Assembly (NCBI GenBank): GCA_946410475.1
Contig: CAMKAM010000015.1
Location: 1-17,895, forward strand
Reading direction: 5' to 3'
Source of the DNA: an uncultured Bacillota bacterium
Lineage (GTDB): Bacteria > Bacillota > Clostridia > Peptostreptococcales > Anaerovoracaceae
Length of the DNA: 17,895 bases
Shown here: piece by piece, positions 1 to 8,351 of the stretch
Position numbering within the stretch: position 1 is the first letter of the stretch
Layout of the letters: each line of letters begins with the position of its first letter
Made by a program: the position numbers and the translations under genes
Notes under the pieces: generated by a model
Seen by the model: only the letters and a program-made list of their open reading frames with translations
What the model was told of the DNA's origin: nothing
Databases searched by the model: none

Positions 1-3000
1 AATCCGAGAGAAAACTTGCTTCCGCCACCCAGAACATGGAGAGGGTATCCGACATCATCGGCGAGATCGAAGGCCGCATAGGCAAGCTGAAAGATGACAG
101 TGAGAAGGCGACCCGTTACCTCGAGCTGAAGAAAAGACACAGAGAGCTCGAGATCAACATTACTCTCAGGAACATCGAGAGCATCAAAGAAAAGAACAAG
201 GACGTCACTGAGGATATAGAAAAGCTTTCAAAGGATATCGAAGAGGTCGCGAAGAAGCGTGAGGAACTGGCGGAGAAGATCGCCGCGTCGCTCAGGGAAA
301 GAGAGACTCTCGACGACATCATAGAGGAGAAGCGCGGACGCCTTTCGGCTGTGACCGACGAACTTTCCGAAGTCACCGGACGCAGCAGGATCAGGGCCGA
401 GAGGCTGGCTGCGATAGATCGCGCCGCAAAGAGGCTCGAGGCGGAGATAGAAGATATCGACGCTAAGATGGAGCAGGAGAGCGCGGACTCCGCCCGCCTT
501 TTCGAAGAGAAAAAGAAATGGGACGACAAGCTCGAGACTTTGAATAAAGAACTCGAGGACAAGACTGCCGAGTACGAGGCTCTGACAGAGCAGCTCACTG
601 AAAAGCAGGCCGGCACAGACGAGATGAAGAACGAACTGTTCGACATCCAGAGGGACATCTCAGCCAAGGAGATGGAGAAGGCCGGTATAGAGAATCTGGC
701 TTCCGCTCTTGAGAAGAGGGCGAGCGACATCGAAGACGAGAAGGGCTCGGGCGAGGATTCGAACAGAGACTCTCTGGATCACCTCGAAGAAGCTGAAAAG
801 AGACGCGATGGACTGAGGGCGTCCATCGAAGAGCTGACATCCGAAAAGGAAGAACTTAGAAAGGCTCTTGAAAAAGACACGGAAGAATCCGCAGATCTTT
901 CCGCTAAGCTCGAAGACGTCAGGGTCAAGATGGGTCAGGCTGCCGAGAGGAAGCGCGCCTTCGAGGAGATGGAAGCGAACTACGAAGGATACAACAATGC
1001 CGTAAAGGCCGTCATGAGGAACAGAGGCAGCGGCATAATGGGCACGGTCGCGGAACTGATCGATGCCGAGAGCGGATTCGAAGTCGCGATGGAGACCGCT
1101 CTTGGCGGATCGATGCAGCACATCATCTGCAGAGACGACGATACCGCGAAAGAGGCTATAGAAAATCTGAAGAGAGACAGGAAAGGACGCGCGACGTTCC
1201 TCCCCGTTTCATCCATCAGGTCCAGGGGCGTGAAGACCGACAAAGAAGTTGAAAAGATGCCCGGCTTTATGGGATATGCGGTGGACAGGCTGTCGTGTGA
1301 CGAAGAGCTCGAGACCATAGCTGAGTATCTCGTCGGCAACATCGTGGTCACGAAGGACATGACGAGCGCAGTCGCGATGGCGAAGAAGAGCGACCGCGGA
1401 CTCAAGTTCGTTACTATAGAAGGCGAGATCATAACAGCGGGCGGAGCCATCACGGGCGGACGCCACAAACATGACAGCGCGAACATGTTCGAAAGGAAAG
1501 CCGACATCAGAAGGCTTGCCGATAGGATCTCAAAACTGGAAAAAGAACTTGCCGAAGGCGAGGCGAGGACAGAGGAGATCGCTTCTCTCACGGAGAAGGC
1601 CAGGACCGCGATAGCGGAAAAGGAAAGCGAGATAGCCGATCAGCAGAGAAGATCGTTCGCGGTGGAAAACGAGATCAACCTGCTCCGTTCATCCATCACC
1701 GAATTCGAATCATCGAACGAACGCTGGGAGAAGGAGCTTGCGGCCATATCGCAGGAAAAAGAGCAGACGACCGCTGGAGCTTCGGAGATAGAAGAGAAGA
1801 TCGCAGAGCTCAGAAGCAAGGCTGCTGAGCTTGAAGAAAAGATAGAAGAGAGCACTGCTTCTCAGGAGAAAGAGCGTTTTGCCGCGGAAGAGCAGGCAGC
1901 CGCCATCACGGAGGCGAAGCTCGCTGTCGGAGCGTGCGAGAACGAAAAATCGAAGGCCGACGCAGTCGTGGCAAGGATCGCCTCTGCGCTCGAGGAATAC
2001 GAAGCGGACAAAGAGCGCAAAGGCAGGGAGCTTCAGGAACTCAAAGACGAGGGAGAGAAGATCCTTTCGTCGCATGACGACGACGAAAGCCTGATAGAAG
2101 AAAAAGAAAAGGAAAAGAGCGGCGTCGAAAGCGAACTCGCAGAGCTTTATGACGAGAGAAAGGTTGCTTCTTCGGCCCACTCTGAAGACAGCTCCGCGAA
2201 GGACGAACTGGACAGAAAGGCCCTTGCCCTCTCGAACCAGAAGAACGAGCTCGACATCAGGCAGGCTCGTCAGGACACCCAGCTCGAGAACGCGAAGAAC
2301 AAACTCTGGGAAGAGTTCGACATATCATATGCGCAGGCTCTCGATCTCAGGAAGGAAGGTCTTGTCATCAGCCAGGCTACCCGTGAGAACAGGGAGATAA
2401 AGGCCGAACTGAGAGAGATCGGCGAAGTGAACGTCGGCGCTATAGAAGAATACAAGACAGTAAGCGAAAGATACGAGTTCCTCACCGCTCAGCGTGAGGA
2501 CATCGAAAAGTCGATGAACGAGCTTACTAAGATAATATCCGACATGGACAGGATCATACACGCGAGATTCAAGGAGAGCTTTGACAGCGTGGTCACGAAC
2601 TTTGAAGAGGTCTTCAGGGAACTGTACGGCGGCGGTCACGCAAAGATATCGCTTGCCGACGAATCCGATCCGTTCGAGTCGGAGATAGAGATAACGGCCC
2701 AGCCGCCCGGAAAGCAGCTCAAACACATCAACCTGCTGTCCGGCGGTGAGAAGACTATGACGGCGATAGCTCTGATGTTCGCCGTCCTCAAGACGAAGCC
2801 GACTCCGTGCTGCATACTCGACGAGGTCGAAGCGGCGCTCGACGACAGCAACCTTGACGTCTTCGGAACGTATCTCAAGGGCTTCGGCGGAGTGCAGTTC
2901 ACTCTGATCACCCACCAGAAGCAGACGATGCAGCACGCTGATGTGATGTACGGCATAACGATGCCCGAAGGCGGAGTCTCGAAGGTATATTCGCTCCGCA

Positions 3001-3026
3001 TGGAGGACGAGGTAGGAGAAATATAA
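1..3026 (+). CDS. smc: Chromosome segregation ATPase SMC, 5'-truncated by the window edge
   Basis: This is the SMC subunit of the SMC-ScpAB condensin, an ABC-type ATPase that compacts and separates chromosomes. The reading frame is open from base 3, upstream of the first ATG at 36, and the upstream codons (SERKLASATQN) read as SMC coiled coil, so the ATG at 36 is not the true start. About 1,007 residues are visible. By family length roughly 155 N-terminal residues, including Walker A, lie outside the window. Long charged coiled coils flank the hinge, at about residues 310-475 counted from the ATG at 36, which includes GGAITGG. The C-terminal head has the ABC signature LLSGGEK, Walker B CCILDEVEAALD and an ITHQKQTM switch, where many homologues have ITHRKGTM. 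The stop overlaps the ftsY start by one base (TAATG), indicating translational coupling. The smc-ftsY order is typical of Bacillota. Confidence 0.97.
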   Translation, partial: SERKLASATQNMERVSDIIGEIEGRIGKLKDDSEKATRYLELKKRHRELEINITLRNIESIKEKNKDVTEDIEKLSKDIEEVAKKREELAEKIAASLRERETLDDIIEEKRGRLSAVTDELSEVTGRSRIRAERLAAIDRAAKRLEAEIEDIDAKMEQESADSARLFEEKKKWDDKLETLNKELEDKTAEYEALTEQLTEKQAGTDEMKNELFDIQRDISAKEMEKAGIENLASALEKRASDIEDEKGSGEDSNRDSLDHLEEAEKRRDGLRASIEELTSEKEELRKALEKDTEESADLSAKLEDVRVKMGQAAERKRAFEEMEANYEGYNNAVKAVMRNRGSGIMGTVAELIDAESGFEVAMETALGGSMQHIICRDDDTAKEAIENLKRDRKGRATFLPVSSIRSRGVKTDKEVEKMPGFMGYAVDRLSCDEELETIAEYLVGNIVVTKDMTSAVAMAKKSDRGLKFVTIEGEIITAGGAITGGRHKHDSANMFERKADIRRLADRISKLEKELAEGEARTEEIASLTEKARTAIAEKESEIADQQRRSFAVENEINLLRSSITEFESSNERWEKELAAISQEKEQTTAGASEIEEKIAELRSKAAELEEKIEESTASQEKERFAAEEQAAAITEAKLAVGACENEKSKADAVVARIASALEEYEADKERKGRELQELKDEGEKILSSHDDDESLIEEKEKEKSGVESELAELYDERKVASSAHSEDSSAKDELDRKALALSNQKNELDIRQARQDTQLENAKNKLWEEFDISYAQALDLRKEGLVISQATRENREIKAELREIGEVNVGAIEEYKTVSERYEFLTAQREDIEKSMNELTKIISDMDRIIHARFKESFDSVVTNFEEVFRELYGGGHAKISLADESDPFESEIEITAQPPGKQLKHINLLSGGEKTMTAIALMFAVLKTKPTPCCILDEVEAALDDSNLDVFGTYLKGFGGVQFTLITHQKQTMQHADVMYGITMPEGGVSKVYSLRMEDEVGEI

Positions 3027-3922
3027 TGGCATTCAGAAGTGAAAAAGGATTTTTCGGCAAGATGGCCGAAAAGCTCGGACAGGTCTTCATGGACAGGCCC
3101 GAGGTCGATGAGGATATGCTCGATGAGATCGAGGAGGTACTCATAACATCCGATATAGGGATGGACACGACGATAAAGATAGTGGACGAGCTGAGAACGA
3201 AGATCGGAAGGGATTATCTGAGGACACCGGAGCAGGTGAAGGAGGGCCTGAAGGAGATCATGATAAGGCTCGTTGACAAAGGCGAGAGGAACGAACTTTC
3301 GAAGGAGTCTCCGCTTATCGTACTGATGGTAGGCATCAACGGCGGCGGCAAGACGACGACGATAGGAAAGCTCGCTTACAAACTCAAGAAGGAAGGACGC
3401 AGCGTAGTCCTTGCAGCGGCTGACACGTTCAGGGCGGCCGCTGGTGAGCAGCTGAAGATCTGGGGCGAAAGGAACGGTGTCAACGTCATCACTCATCAGG
3501 AGGGAACAGACCCGGCGGCCGTGGTCTTCGACGGAGTGCAGAGCCAGAAGGCGAGAGGCACGGACGTTCTGATCTGTGATACGGCGGGGCGTCTGCAGAA
3601 CAAGAAGAATCTCATGGCAGAGCTCGAGAAGATGAACAAGGTCATTGACCGCGAGTTCCCGGAAGCGAACAGAGAGACGCTGCTGGTGCTCGACGCGACG
3701 ACGGGAAAGAACGCCATATCCCAGACGAAGGAGTTCGGAGAGGTGACGGATCTGACAGGCGTCGTCGTGACGAAGCTCGACGGGACTGCGAAGGGCGGTA
3801 TAGCTGTAACGATAGCGGATGAATTCGATATGCCGATCAAGTACGTCGGCGTTGGCGAAGGTATCGAGGACCTCAGAGAGTTCACGGCATCCGAGTTTAT
3901 TGGAGGTATTTTCGATGAGTAA
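3026..3922 (+). CDS. ftsY: Signal recognition particle receptor FtsY
   Basis: FtsY is the membrane-associated GTPase receptor that docks SRP-ribosome complexes at the Sec translocon. The 298-residue protein is essentially only the NG domain, with a short N-terminus (MAFRSEKGFFGKMAEKL) in place of the long acidic A domain of enterobacterial FtsY, as is common in Gram-positives. Visible motifs are the P-loop GINGGGKTTTIGKLA, the SRP-GTPase insertion motif DTFRAAAGEQL, DTAGRLQNKKNLMAEL, TKLDGTAKGG, and the closing GVGEGIEDLREF. The start ATG shares its A with the smc stop codon. The 3' end overlaps der by 8 bases. Ffh has the same NG fold but carries a Met-rich M domain, which is absent here, so FtsY is the secure call. 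Confidence 0.97.
   Translation: MAFRSEKGFFGKMAEKLGQVFMDRPEVDEDMLDEIEEVLITSDIGMDTTIKIVDELRTKIGRDYLRTPEQVKEGLKEIMIRLVDKGERNELSKESPLIVLMVGINGGGKTTTIGKLAYKLKKEGRSVVLAAADTFRAAAGEQLKIWGERNGVNVITHQEGTDPAAVVFDGVQSQKARGTDVLICDTAGRLQNKKNLMAELEKMNKVIDREFPEANRETLLVLDATTGKNAISQTKEFGEVTDLTGVVVTKLDGTAKGGIAVTIADEFDMPIKYVGVGEGIEDLREFTASEFIGGIFDE
3902..3906 (+). promoter_or_regulatory. Ribosome binding site that fixes the der start
   Basis: GGAGG lies 8 bases before the ATG at 3915, inside the ftsY 3' end. The open frame extends back to an ATG at 3819, but that stretch encodes non-conserved residues in the ftsY shadow frame. The site supports 3915, which gives the canonical Der N-terminus MSKPVVAIVGRPNVGKST. 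Confidence 0.85.
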
Positions 3923-5243
3923 GCCCGTAGTGGCGATAGTCGGACGGCCGAACGTCGGCAAGTCGACGCTTTTCAACAAGATAGTGGGACGCAGGGTGTC
4001 CATCGTTGAGGACACGCCGGGCGTCACGCGCGACAGGATATATGCAGAAGCCGAATGGTGCGGGACGCATTTCGCCGTCATCGACACCGGCGGCATAGAG
4101 CCGAGGAACGAAGAAGTCATTCCCCGTCAGATGAGGGCGCAGGCCGAGATGGCGATGGACATGGCTGACACGGTCCTGTTCATGGTGGATGGAAAAGAGG
4201 GGCTGACGAACTCGGACCACGAGGTCGCGGAGCTTTTGAGAAGGCGCGCCGGAAAGGTCGTGCTGGCAGTCAATAAGATAGACGGAAGGAATCTTCCGGA
4301 TGACTTTTATGATTTCTACGAGCTCGGGCTCGGAGAGCCGATACCGATCTCGGCGGCGAACATGCTGAACCTCGGGGATCTGCTCGACCGAATAGCCGAG
4401 AATTTCCCTGCCGGCGCGGGCGAAGAAGAGGAAGAGGCGATAAAGATAGCCGTCATAGGCAAGCCGAACGTAGGCAAATCGTCTCTCATCAACAGACTGC
4501 TCGGAGAAGACAGGCTGATCGTTTCGGATATCGCCGGGACGACGAGGGATTCGATAGACACACCGTTCACGAGGGACGGTGAGAAGTTCGTCCTGATAGA
4601 TACTGCAGGTATCAGAAGAAAGAGCAAGATCTATGAGGATATAGAAAAGTACAGCGTCATCAGGGCGATCGCCGCGATCGAGAGAAGCGACGTGTGTCTG
4701 ATGATGATAGATGCTTCCCAGGGCATAAGCGAACAGGACAAGAGGATCGCAGGCCTTGCGCATGAAGCCGGCAAGGGCATCGTCCTTGTCGTCAACAAGT
4801 GGGATCTCATAGCAAAGGAGACGAACACGATGAAGAAGTTCAGAGACGAGCTTGCCGCTCAGCTCGTGTTCATGTCCTACGCCCCGAGCATATTCATTTC
4901 GGTCGAGACAGGCCAGCGCGTGAAGGACGTCATAGACATGGCCAAGATCGCTGCTGAGAACAATGCTATGAGAGTGCCGACAGGAAAGCTGAACAGTCTC
5001 ATCGCCGACGCCGTCATGATGAAGGCGCCTCCGGCGGACAAGGGAAAGAGACTGAAGATATACTACACGGCCCAGATAGGTATAAAACCGCCGCTGTTCT
5101 CGTTCCAGATCAACTCGCGCGAGCTGATGCACTTCTCGTATTCGAGATATCTTGAGAACAAGATCAGGGAATCGTTCGGTTTTTCGGGCACGTCGATAAA
5201 GTTCGTATTCAGAGAGAAGGGTGAGAAAGACGATGTACAGTAA
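3915..5243 (+). CDS. der: Ribosome-assembly GTPase Der (EngA)
   Basis: Der is a GTPase with two consecutive G domains needed for maturation of the 50S ribosomal subunit. The 442-residue product has the first P-loop near its N-terminus (GRPNVGKST), a DTPGVTRDR switch and DTGGIEP. An acidic linker (GEEEEEA) leads to the second G domain with GKPNVGKSSL, DIAGTTRDS, DTAGIRRKSK and the base-recognition motif NKWD (first domain: NKID). A C-terminal KH-like domain ends in a typical basic region (IKFVFREKGEK). The tandem G domains exclude Era and Obg. The start is taken at 3915 because of the upstream GGAGG and conserved N-terminus. The gene overlaps ftsY at its 5' end and plsY at its 3' end, so it is part of the same transcript. 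Confidence 0.97.
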   Translation: MSKPVVAIVGRPNVGKSTLFNKIVGRRVSIVEDTPGVTRDRIYAEAEWCGTHFAVIDTGGIEPRNEEVIPRQMRAQAEMAMDMADTVLFMVDGKEGLTNSDHEVAELLRRRAGKVVLAVNKIDGRNLPDDFYDFYELGLGEPIPISAANMLNLGDLLDRIAENFPAGAGEEEEEAIKIAVIGKPNVGKSSLINRLLGEDRLIVSDIAGTTRDSIDTPFTRDGEKFVLIDTAGIRRKSKIYEDIEKYSVIRAIAAIERSDVCLMMIDASQGISEQDKRIAGLAHEAGKGIVLVVNKWDLIAKETNTMKKFRDELAAQLVFMSYAPSIFISVETGQRVKDVIDMAKIAAENNAMRVPTGKLNSLIADAVMMKAPPADKGKRLKIYYTAQIGIKPPLFSFQINSRELMHFSYSRYLENKIRESFGFSGTSIKFVFREKGEKDDVQ

Positions 5244-5838
5244 GTACATTATCCTAATAGTCGTTTTCGTGATATCGTATCTGGCGGGCAACATCTCGCC
5301 GGCGACGATCATCGGTAAAGCGAAGGGCGTGGATATAAGAAAAGAAGGAAGCGGCAACCCCGGAACGACGAACACCCTCAGGGTCCTCGGAAAAGAGGCG
5401 GCGCTGATCGTCCTCCTCGTGGACATCCTGAAGGGAACGGTCATGGTACTTTTATGGGGGCACATTTTCGGTGAGTCGGCTGCGATGATAGCGGCATTCG
5501 GAGCCTTCCTCGGTCACGTATTCCCGATCGCCATGAAATTCAAAGGCGGCAAGGGAGTGGCGACGGCATTCGGAGTTTTGGTCGCTCTCCATCCGGGGCT
5601 GGGTCTCGGATGTCTGGGAGTGGTCCTGCTCGCCGTCATAGTGACGAGGCGCGTATCTCCGGGCTCTATAGCCGGAGCCATAGCGGCGCCGCTGCTTTCG
5701 TGGTGGCTTATGCCTGCCTTCGTACCGTACTGCATCATAATGGCTGCGATCGTCATAGTAAGGCACAGGAGCAATATAGTCAGGATGATGAACGGCGAAG
5801 AGCCGAAGATCTCGTTCAAAAAGAAGGAAAAAATGTAG
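5233..5838 (+). CDS. plsY: Acyl-phosphate:glycerol-3-phosphate acyltransferase PlsY
   Basis: PlsY is an integral membrane enzyme that transfers the acyl group from acyl-phosphate to glycerol-3-phosphate, giving lysophosphatidic acid, the first committed step of phospholipid synthesis in most bacteria. The 201-residue protein has several hydrophobic segments and the three signature loops: GSGNPGTTN, FKGGKGVATAFG, and a third loop with RVSPGS followed near the C-terminus by RHRSNIVRM. I prefer the ATG at 5233 over an in-frame GTG at 5221: the purine-rich AAGGGTGAG just upstream is well placed for 5233 but not for 5221. It overlaps the end of der by 11 bases. The next gene, gpsA, makes its substrate, so the two form a functional pair. 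Confidence 0.94.
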   Translation: MYSKYIILIVVFVISYLAGNISPATIIGKAKGVDIRKEGSGNPGTTNTLRVLGKEAALIVLLVDILKGTVMVLLWGHIFGESAAMIAAFGAFLGHVFPIAMKFKGGKGVATAFGVLVALHPGLGLGCLGVVLLAVIVTRRVSPGSIAGAIAAPLLSWWLMPAFVPYCIIMAAIVIVRHRSNIVRMMNGEEPKISFKKKEKM

Positions 5839-5870
5839 AGTAACCTAACGGTATACTGGAGGGACACAGA

Positions 5871-6866
5871 ATGGAAAAGATCGGAGTAATAGGAGCCGGA
5901 AGCTGGGGAACGGCACTGGCGCAGACACTGGCCGGAAAAGGTCATGAAGTAAAGATATGGGACCTCGACAAAACACATCTCGAGGAACTGAAAGCAAACA
6001 GAGAAAACGTCAGATATCTTCCGGGCGTGAAGTTCCATGACGGGCTCGTACCCGTGGACACTTCAGAGGAAGCCATCAGGGGCGCGAACATCGTCCTGTT
6101 CTCGGCGCCGGCGCAGCATTTCAGGAGCGCTCTCAAAGGCGCGCTCGAATATCTCACGGACGACATGGTCCTCGTGAACGTCGCAAAGGGAATCGAGCAG
6201 GGAAGCCTCAAGAGGATGAGCGAGATCGCGGAAGAGATGCTGCCGGATGCGAAATACGTCGTATTGTCCGGACCGTCGCATGCTGAGGAGGTGGGACGCG
6301 CTATGCCGACTACGGTAGCCGTAGCATCGAAGGATCCTGAAGTGGCGGCTTACGTACAGGACGTTTTCATGACGGACAGATTCAGAGTCTACACAGCCAG
6401 TGATATCGTTGGCATCGAGCTCGGCGGCTCACTGAAGAACATCATCGCCCTCGGCGCAGGGATCTCAGACGGCATGGGATTCGGCGACAACGCGAAGGCG
6501 GCTCTCATGACACGGGGACTTGCTGAGATGAAGAGACTCGGCGTCGCTCTCGGAGCGGACAAGGAGACTTTCCTCGGCCTCGCGGGAGTAGGCGACCTGA
6601 TCGTGACCTGCACCAGCATGCACTCCAGGAACAGGAGATGCGGCATCATGATAGGCGAGGGCACTGACCCGAAGGAAGCCACGGAAAAAGTAGGAATGGT
6701 CGTTGAAGGCATGTTCACTGCAGTTGCTGCCAAGGAGCTCGCAAGGAAGGTCGGAGTGGAGATGCCGATCACCGAGATGATCAACGATGTCATAGACGGA
6801 AAGATCGACGCGAGAAAAGCTGTTGAGCTCCTGATGACAAGAGAAAAGAAGAACGAGCTCGACTGA
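5871..6866 (+). CDS. gpsA: NAD(P)+-dependent glycerol-3-phosphate dehydrogenase
   Basis: GpsA is a cytosolic enzyme that reduces dihydroxyacetone phosphate to sn-glycerol-3-phosphate, the backbone used by the upstream plsY product. The 331-residue length matches the family. The N-terminal Rossmann fold shows GAGSWGTALAQTLA, followed by GPSHAEEVGRAMPTT. The catalytic lysine region is GSLKNIIALGAGISDG, then NAKAALMTRGLAEM and GLAGVGDLIVTCTS with SRNRRCG. The ATG has a good ribosome binding site (CTGGAGGG). The 32-base gap from plsY has no convincing promoter, so operon expression is likely. Confidence 0.97.
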   Translation: MEKIGVIGAGSWGTALAQTLAGKGHEVKIWDLDKTHLEELKANRENVRYLPGVKFHDGLVPVDTSEEAIRGANIVLFSAPAQHFRSALKGALEYLTDDMVLVNVAKGIEQGSLKRMSEIAEEMLPDAKYVVLSGPSHAEEVGRAMPTTVAVASKDPEVAAYVQDVFMTDRFRVYTASDIVGIELGGSLKNIIALGAGISDGMGFGDNAKAALMTRGLAEMKRLGVALGADKETFLGLAGVGDLIVTCTSMHSRNRRCGIMIGEGTDPKEATEKVGMVVEGMFTAVAAKELARKVGVEMPITEMINDVIDGKIDARKAVELLMTREKKNELD

Positions 6867-6867
6867 T

Positions 6868-8199
6868 ATGGCATCAAGAACATTCCACATACAGACATTC
6901 GGATGTCAGATGAATGAACGCGACTCGGAGACCCTTGCCGGCATGCTGACCGAGATGGGTTACAGCGAAGAGCCGGCACGGGACGAGGCGTCCATCATCA
7001 TTATCAATACATGCAGCGTGCGCGAGCATGCTGACGAAAGATTTTTCGGGACTCTCGGCCAGCTCAAAAGAGTGAAGGCGAAGAGGCCTGATACTTTAGT
7101 GTGCCTTTGCGGCTGCATGATGCAGCAGCAGCACATAATCGACAGGGTCAAGACGAAGTTCCCGTGGGTGGACGTCATTTTCGGCACTCACAACATCCAC
7201 AACTTCCCGAAGCTCATAAAGGCTGTCGCGGAGCAGAAGGAGCATCAGGTCGAGGTCTTCCCCGACGGAGGAGAGATCGTTGAGGGTCTCCCGTCGAAGA
7301 GGAAGTTCCGTCATAAGGCCTTCGTGAACATCACTTTCGGCTGCAACAATTTCTGTACCTACTGCATCGTACCGTATACCAGAGGGCGCGAGAGGAGCAG
7401 GAAGGCTTCGGATATAATAGCTGAGATAAAGAAACTGGCTGCCGACGGAGTGAAGGAAGTGACGCTGCTCGGTCAGAACGTCAACTCGTATAAGGGCGAG
7501 GAAGCCGACGGAAGCATATGTGATTTCCCGGATCTTTTAAGGATGGTCGAAGGCGTGGACGGCATAGAGCGGATCCGCTTCATGACGTCGCATCCGAAGG
7601 ATCTTTCGCCGAAACTCATAAACGAATTCAAAGAAAACAAAAAACTTTGCGGACATATCCACCTGCCGTTCCAGGCGGGAAGCGATGATGTCCTGAAGAG
7701 GATGAACAGAAGATATACCTCGGAGCAGTATCTTTCGCTCCTGGAATCTTTGCGTGAAGCAAGACCCGACATTGCGGTATCGACTGATATCATCGTCGGC
7801 TTCCCGGGAGAGACCGAGGAGGATTTCGAAAAGACACTGGAACTTTGCGAAAAGGCGAAGTTCGATTCGGCTTTCACTTTCATATACTCCGTAAGAAAGG
7901 GCACACCGGCGGAAAAATACGAGGATCAGATCCCGGAAGATGTGAAACATGAACGTTTCGGGCGCCTCGTCGACGTCATAAACCGCAGCGCAGCGGAGAA
8001 AAACGCCGCTATGAAGGGCAAGGTGTGCCTCGTCCTCGTCGAGGGGAAGAGCAAGAACGGCGAAGGCATCATGCAAGGCCGTACAGACGGGTTCAAACTG
8101 GTCGATTTCCCTGCTGACGAGTCCCTTGAAGGCGAAATAGTGAAGGTGGAAATAACCGAAGGAAAGACATTCAGCCTCAGAGGCAGACTGTCTGAATAG
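6868..8199 (+). CDS. miaB: tRNA-2-methylthio-N6-dimethylallyladenosine synthase MiaB
   Basis: MiaB is a radical SAM methylthiotransferase that converts i6A37 to ms2i6A37 in tRNAs reading UNN codons. The N-terminal UPF0004 domain carries the auxiliary [4Fe-4S] cysteines C13 (FGCQMNERDS), C49 (NTCSVREHADERFFG) and C83 (CGCMMQQ). The radical SAM motif CxxxCxxC is C159, C163 and C166 (FGCNNFCTYC), followed by VPYTRGRERSR, which favours MiaB over MtaB or RimO. The C-terminus (from about LVLVEGKS to SLRGRLSE) is a TRAM RNA-binding domain. The 443-residue length is usual. It starts one base after the gpsA stop codon and is the last gene of the upstream cluster. Confidence 0.96.
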   Translation: MASRTFHIQTFGCQMNERDSETLAGMLTEMGYSEEPARDEASIIIINTCSVREHADERFFGTLGQLKRVKAKRPDTLVCLCGCMMQQQHIIDRVKTKFPWVDVIFGTHNIHNFPKLIKAVAEQKEHQVEVFPDGGEIVEGLPSKRKFRHKAFVNITFGCNNFCTYCIVPYTRGRERSRKASDIIAEIKKLAADGVKEVTLLGQNVNSYKGEEADGSICDFPDLLRMVEGVDGIERIRFMTSHPKDLSPKLINEFKENKKLCGHIHLPFQAGSDDVLKRMNRRYTSEQYLSLLESLREARPDIAVSTDIIVGFPGETEEDFEKTLELCEKAKFDSAFTFIYSVRKGTPAEKYEDQIPEDVKHERFGRLVDVINRSAAEKNAAMKGKVCLVLVEGKSKNGEGIMQGRTDGFKLVDFPADESLEGEIVKVEITEGKTFSLRGRLSE

Positions 8200-8227
8200 A
8201 GTTATATTGAACAAACGTTGAAATTCT

Positions 8228-8266
8228 AAAATTTTCAGTCTCTATCAAAATTTTCACACATTTTCA
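8228..8266 (+). repeat. Short AT-rich direct repeats upstream of the ech promoter
   Basis: AAAATTTTCA occurs at 8228-8237 and again at 8247-8256, 19 bases start to start. A third partial copy, TTTTCA, is at 8261-8266, 10 bases after the matching part of copy two. The spacings are close to two and one helical turns, so the copies lie on about the same DNA face just upstream of the -35 box at 8274. They could be an UP element or activator sites. Chance in AT-rich DNA is also possible. Confidence 0.5.
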
Positions 8267-8270
8267 AAAT

Positions 8271-8294
8271 GGCTTGATAATAATTCGTCAAGCC
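8271..8294 (+). promoter_or_regulatory. Inverted repeat spanning the ech -35 box: operator or weak terminator
   Basis: GGCTTGA (8271-8277) and TCAAGCC (8288-8294) form a perfect 7-bp inverted repeat around a 10-base centre, followed by TTTAT. As DNA it covers the -35 box and most of the spacer, where a repressor would block RNA polymerase. As RNA from upstream it could be a weak intrinsic terminator for the smc-miaB transcript. The sequence alone does not decide between the two. Confidence 0.55.
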
Positions 8295-8302
8295 TTTATA
8301 AT
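8274..8302 (+). promoter_or_regulatory. SigA-type promoter of the ech operon
   Basis: The -35 box TTGATA (8274-8279) and the perfect -10 box TATAAT (8297-8302) are separated by an optimal 17 bases. Transcription should start near 8309, giving a leader of about 43 nt before the echA ATG. AGGAGG at 8341-8346 is a strong ribosome binding site 5 bases from that ATG. This promoter separates the ech operon from miaB. Confidence 0.85.
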
Positions 8303-8311
8303 GTTTGGAGC

Positions 8312-8322
8312 GTGTTTAACAC
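8312..8322 (+). promoter_or_regulatory. Palindrome at the predicted ech transcription start
   Basis: GTGTTTAACAC is a perfect 11-bp palindrome around a single central T, 10 bases after the -10 box, about where transcription should begin. A protein bound here could block initiation or early elongation. No known operator matches fully. The half-site GTGTT/AACAC also appears in the palindrome upstream of nifJ, with opposite orientation and other spacing. Confidence 0.4.
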
Positions 8323-8351
8323 TTAATACATTATCATTTTAGGAGGATTAA

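Noticed and set aside
3819..3914. Longer der start at 3819
   Set aside because: The extra 32 residues are a frame-shifted reading of the ftsY end and do not resemble Der; the ATG at 3915 has GGAGG at good spacing.
5221..5232. GTG start for plsY at 5221
   Set aside because: It would add four residues (MRKT) with no room for a ribosome binding site; the ATG at 5233 is better placed.
2636..5465. Long minus-strand open frames (2636-4120 and 3897-5465) opposite smc, ftsY and der
   Set aside because: They are shadows of strongly conserved plus-strand genes, with no family motifs and no plausible ribosome binding context.
5852..5857. TATACT as a -10 box for gpsA
   Set aside because: There is no -35 box at suitable distance, and the gap is only 32 bases inside an evident operon.
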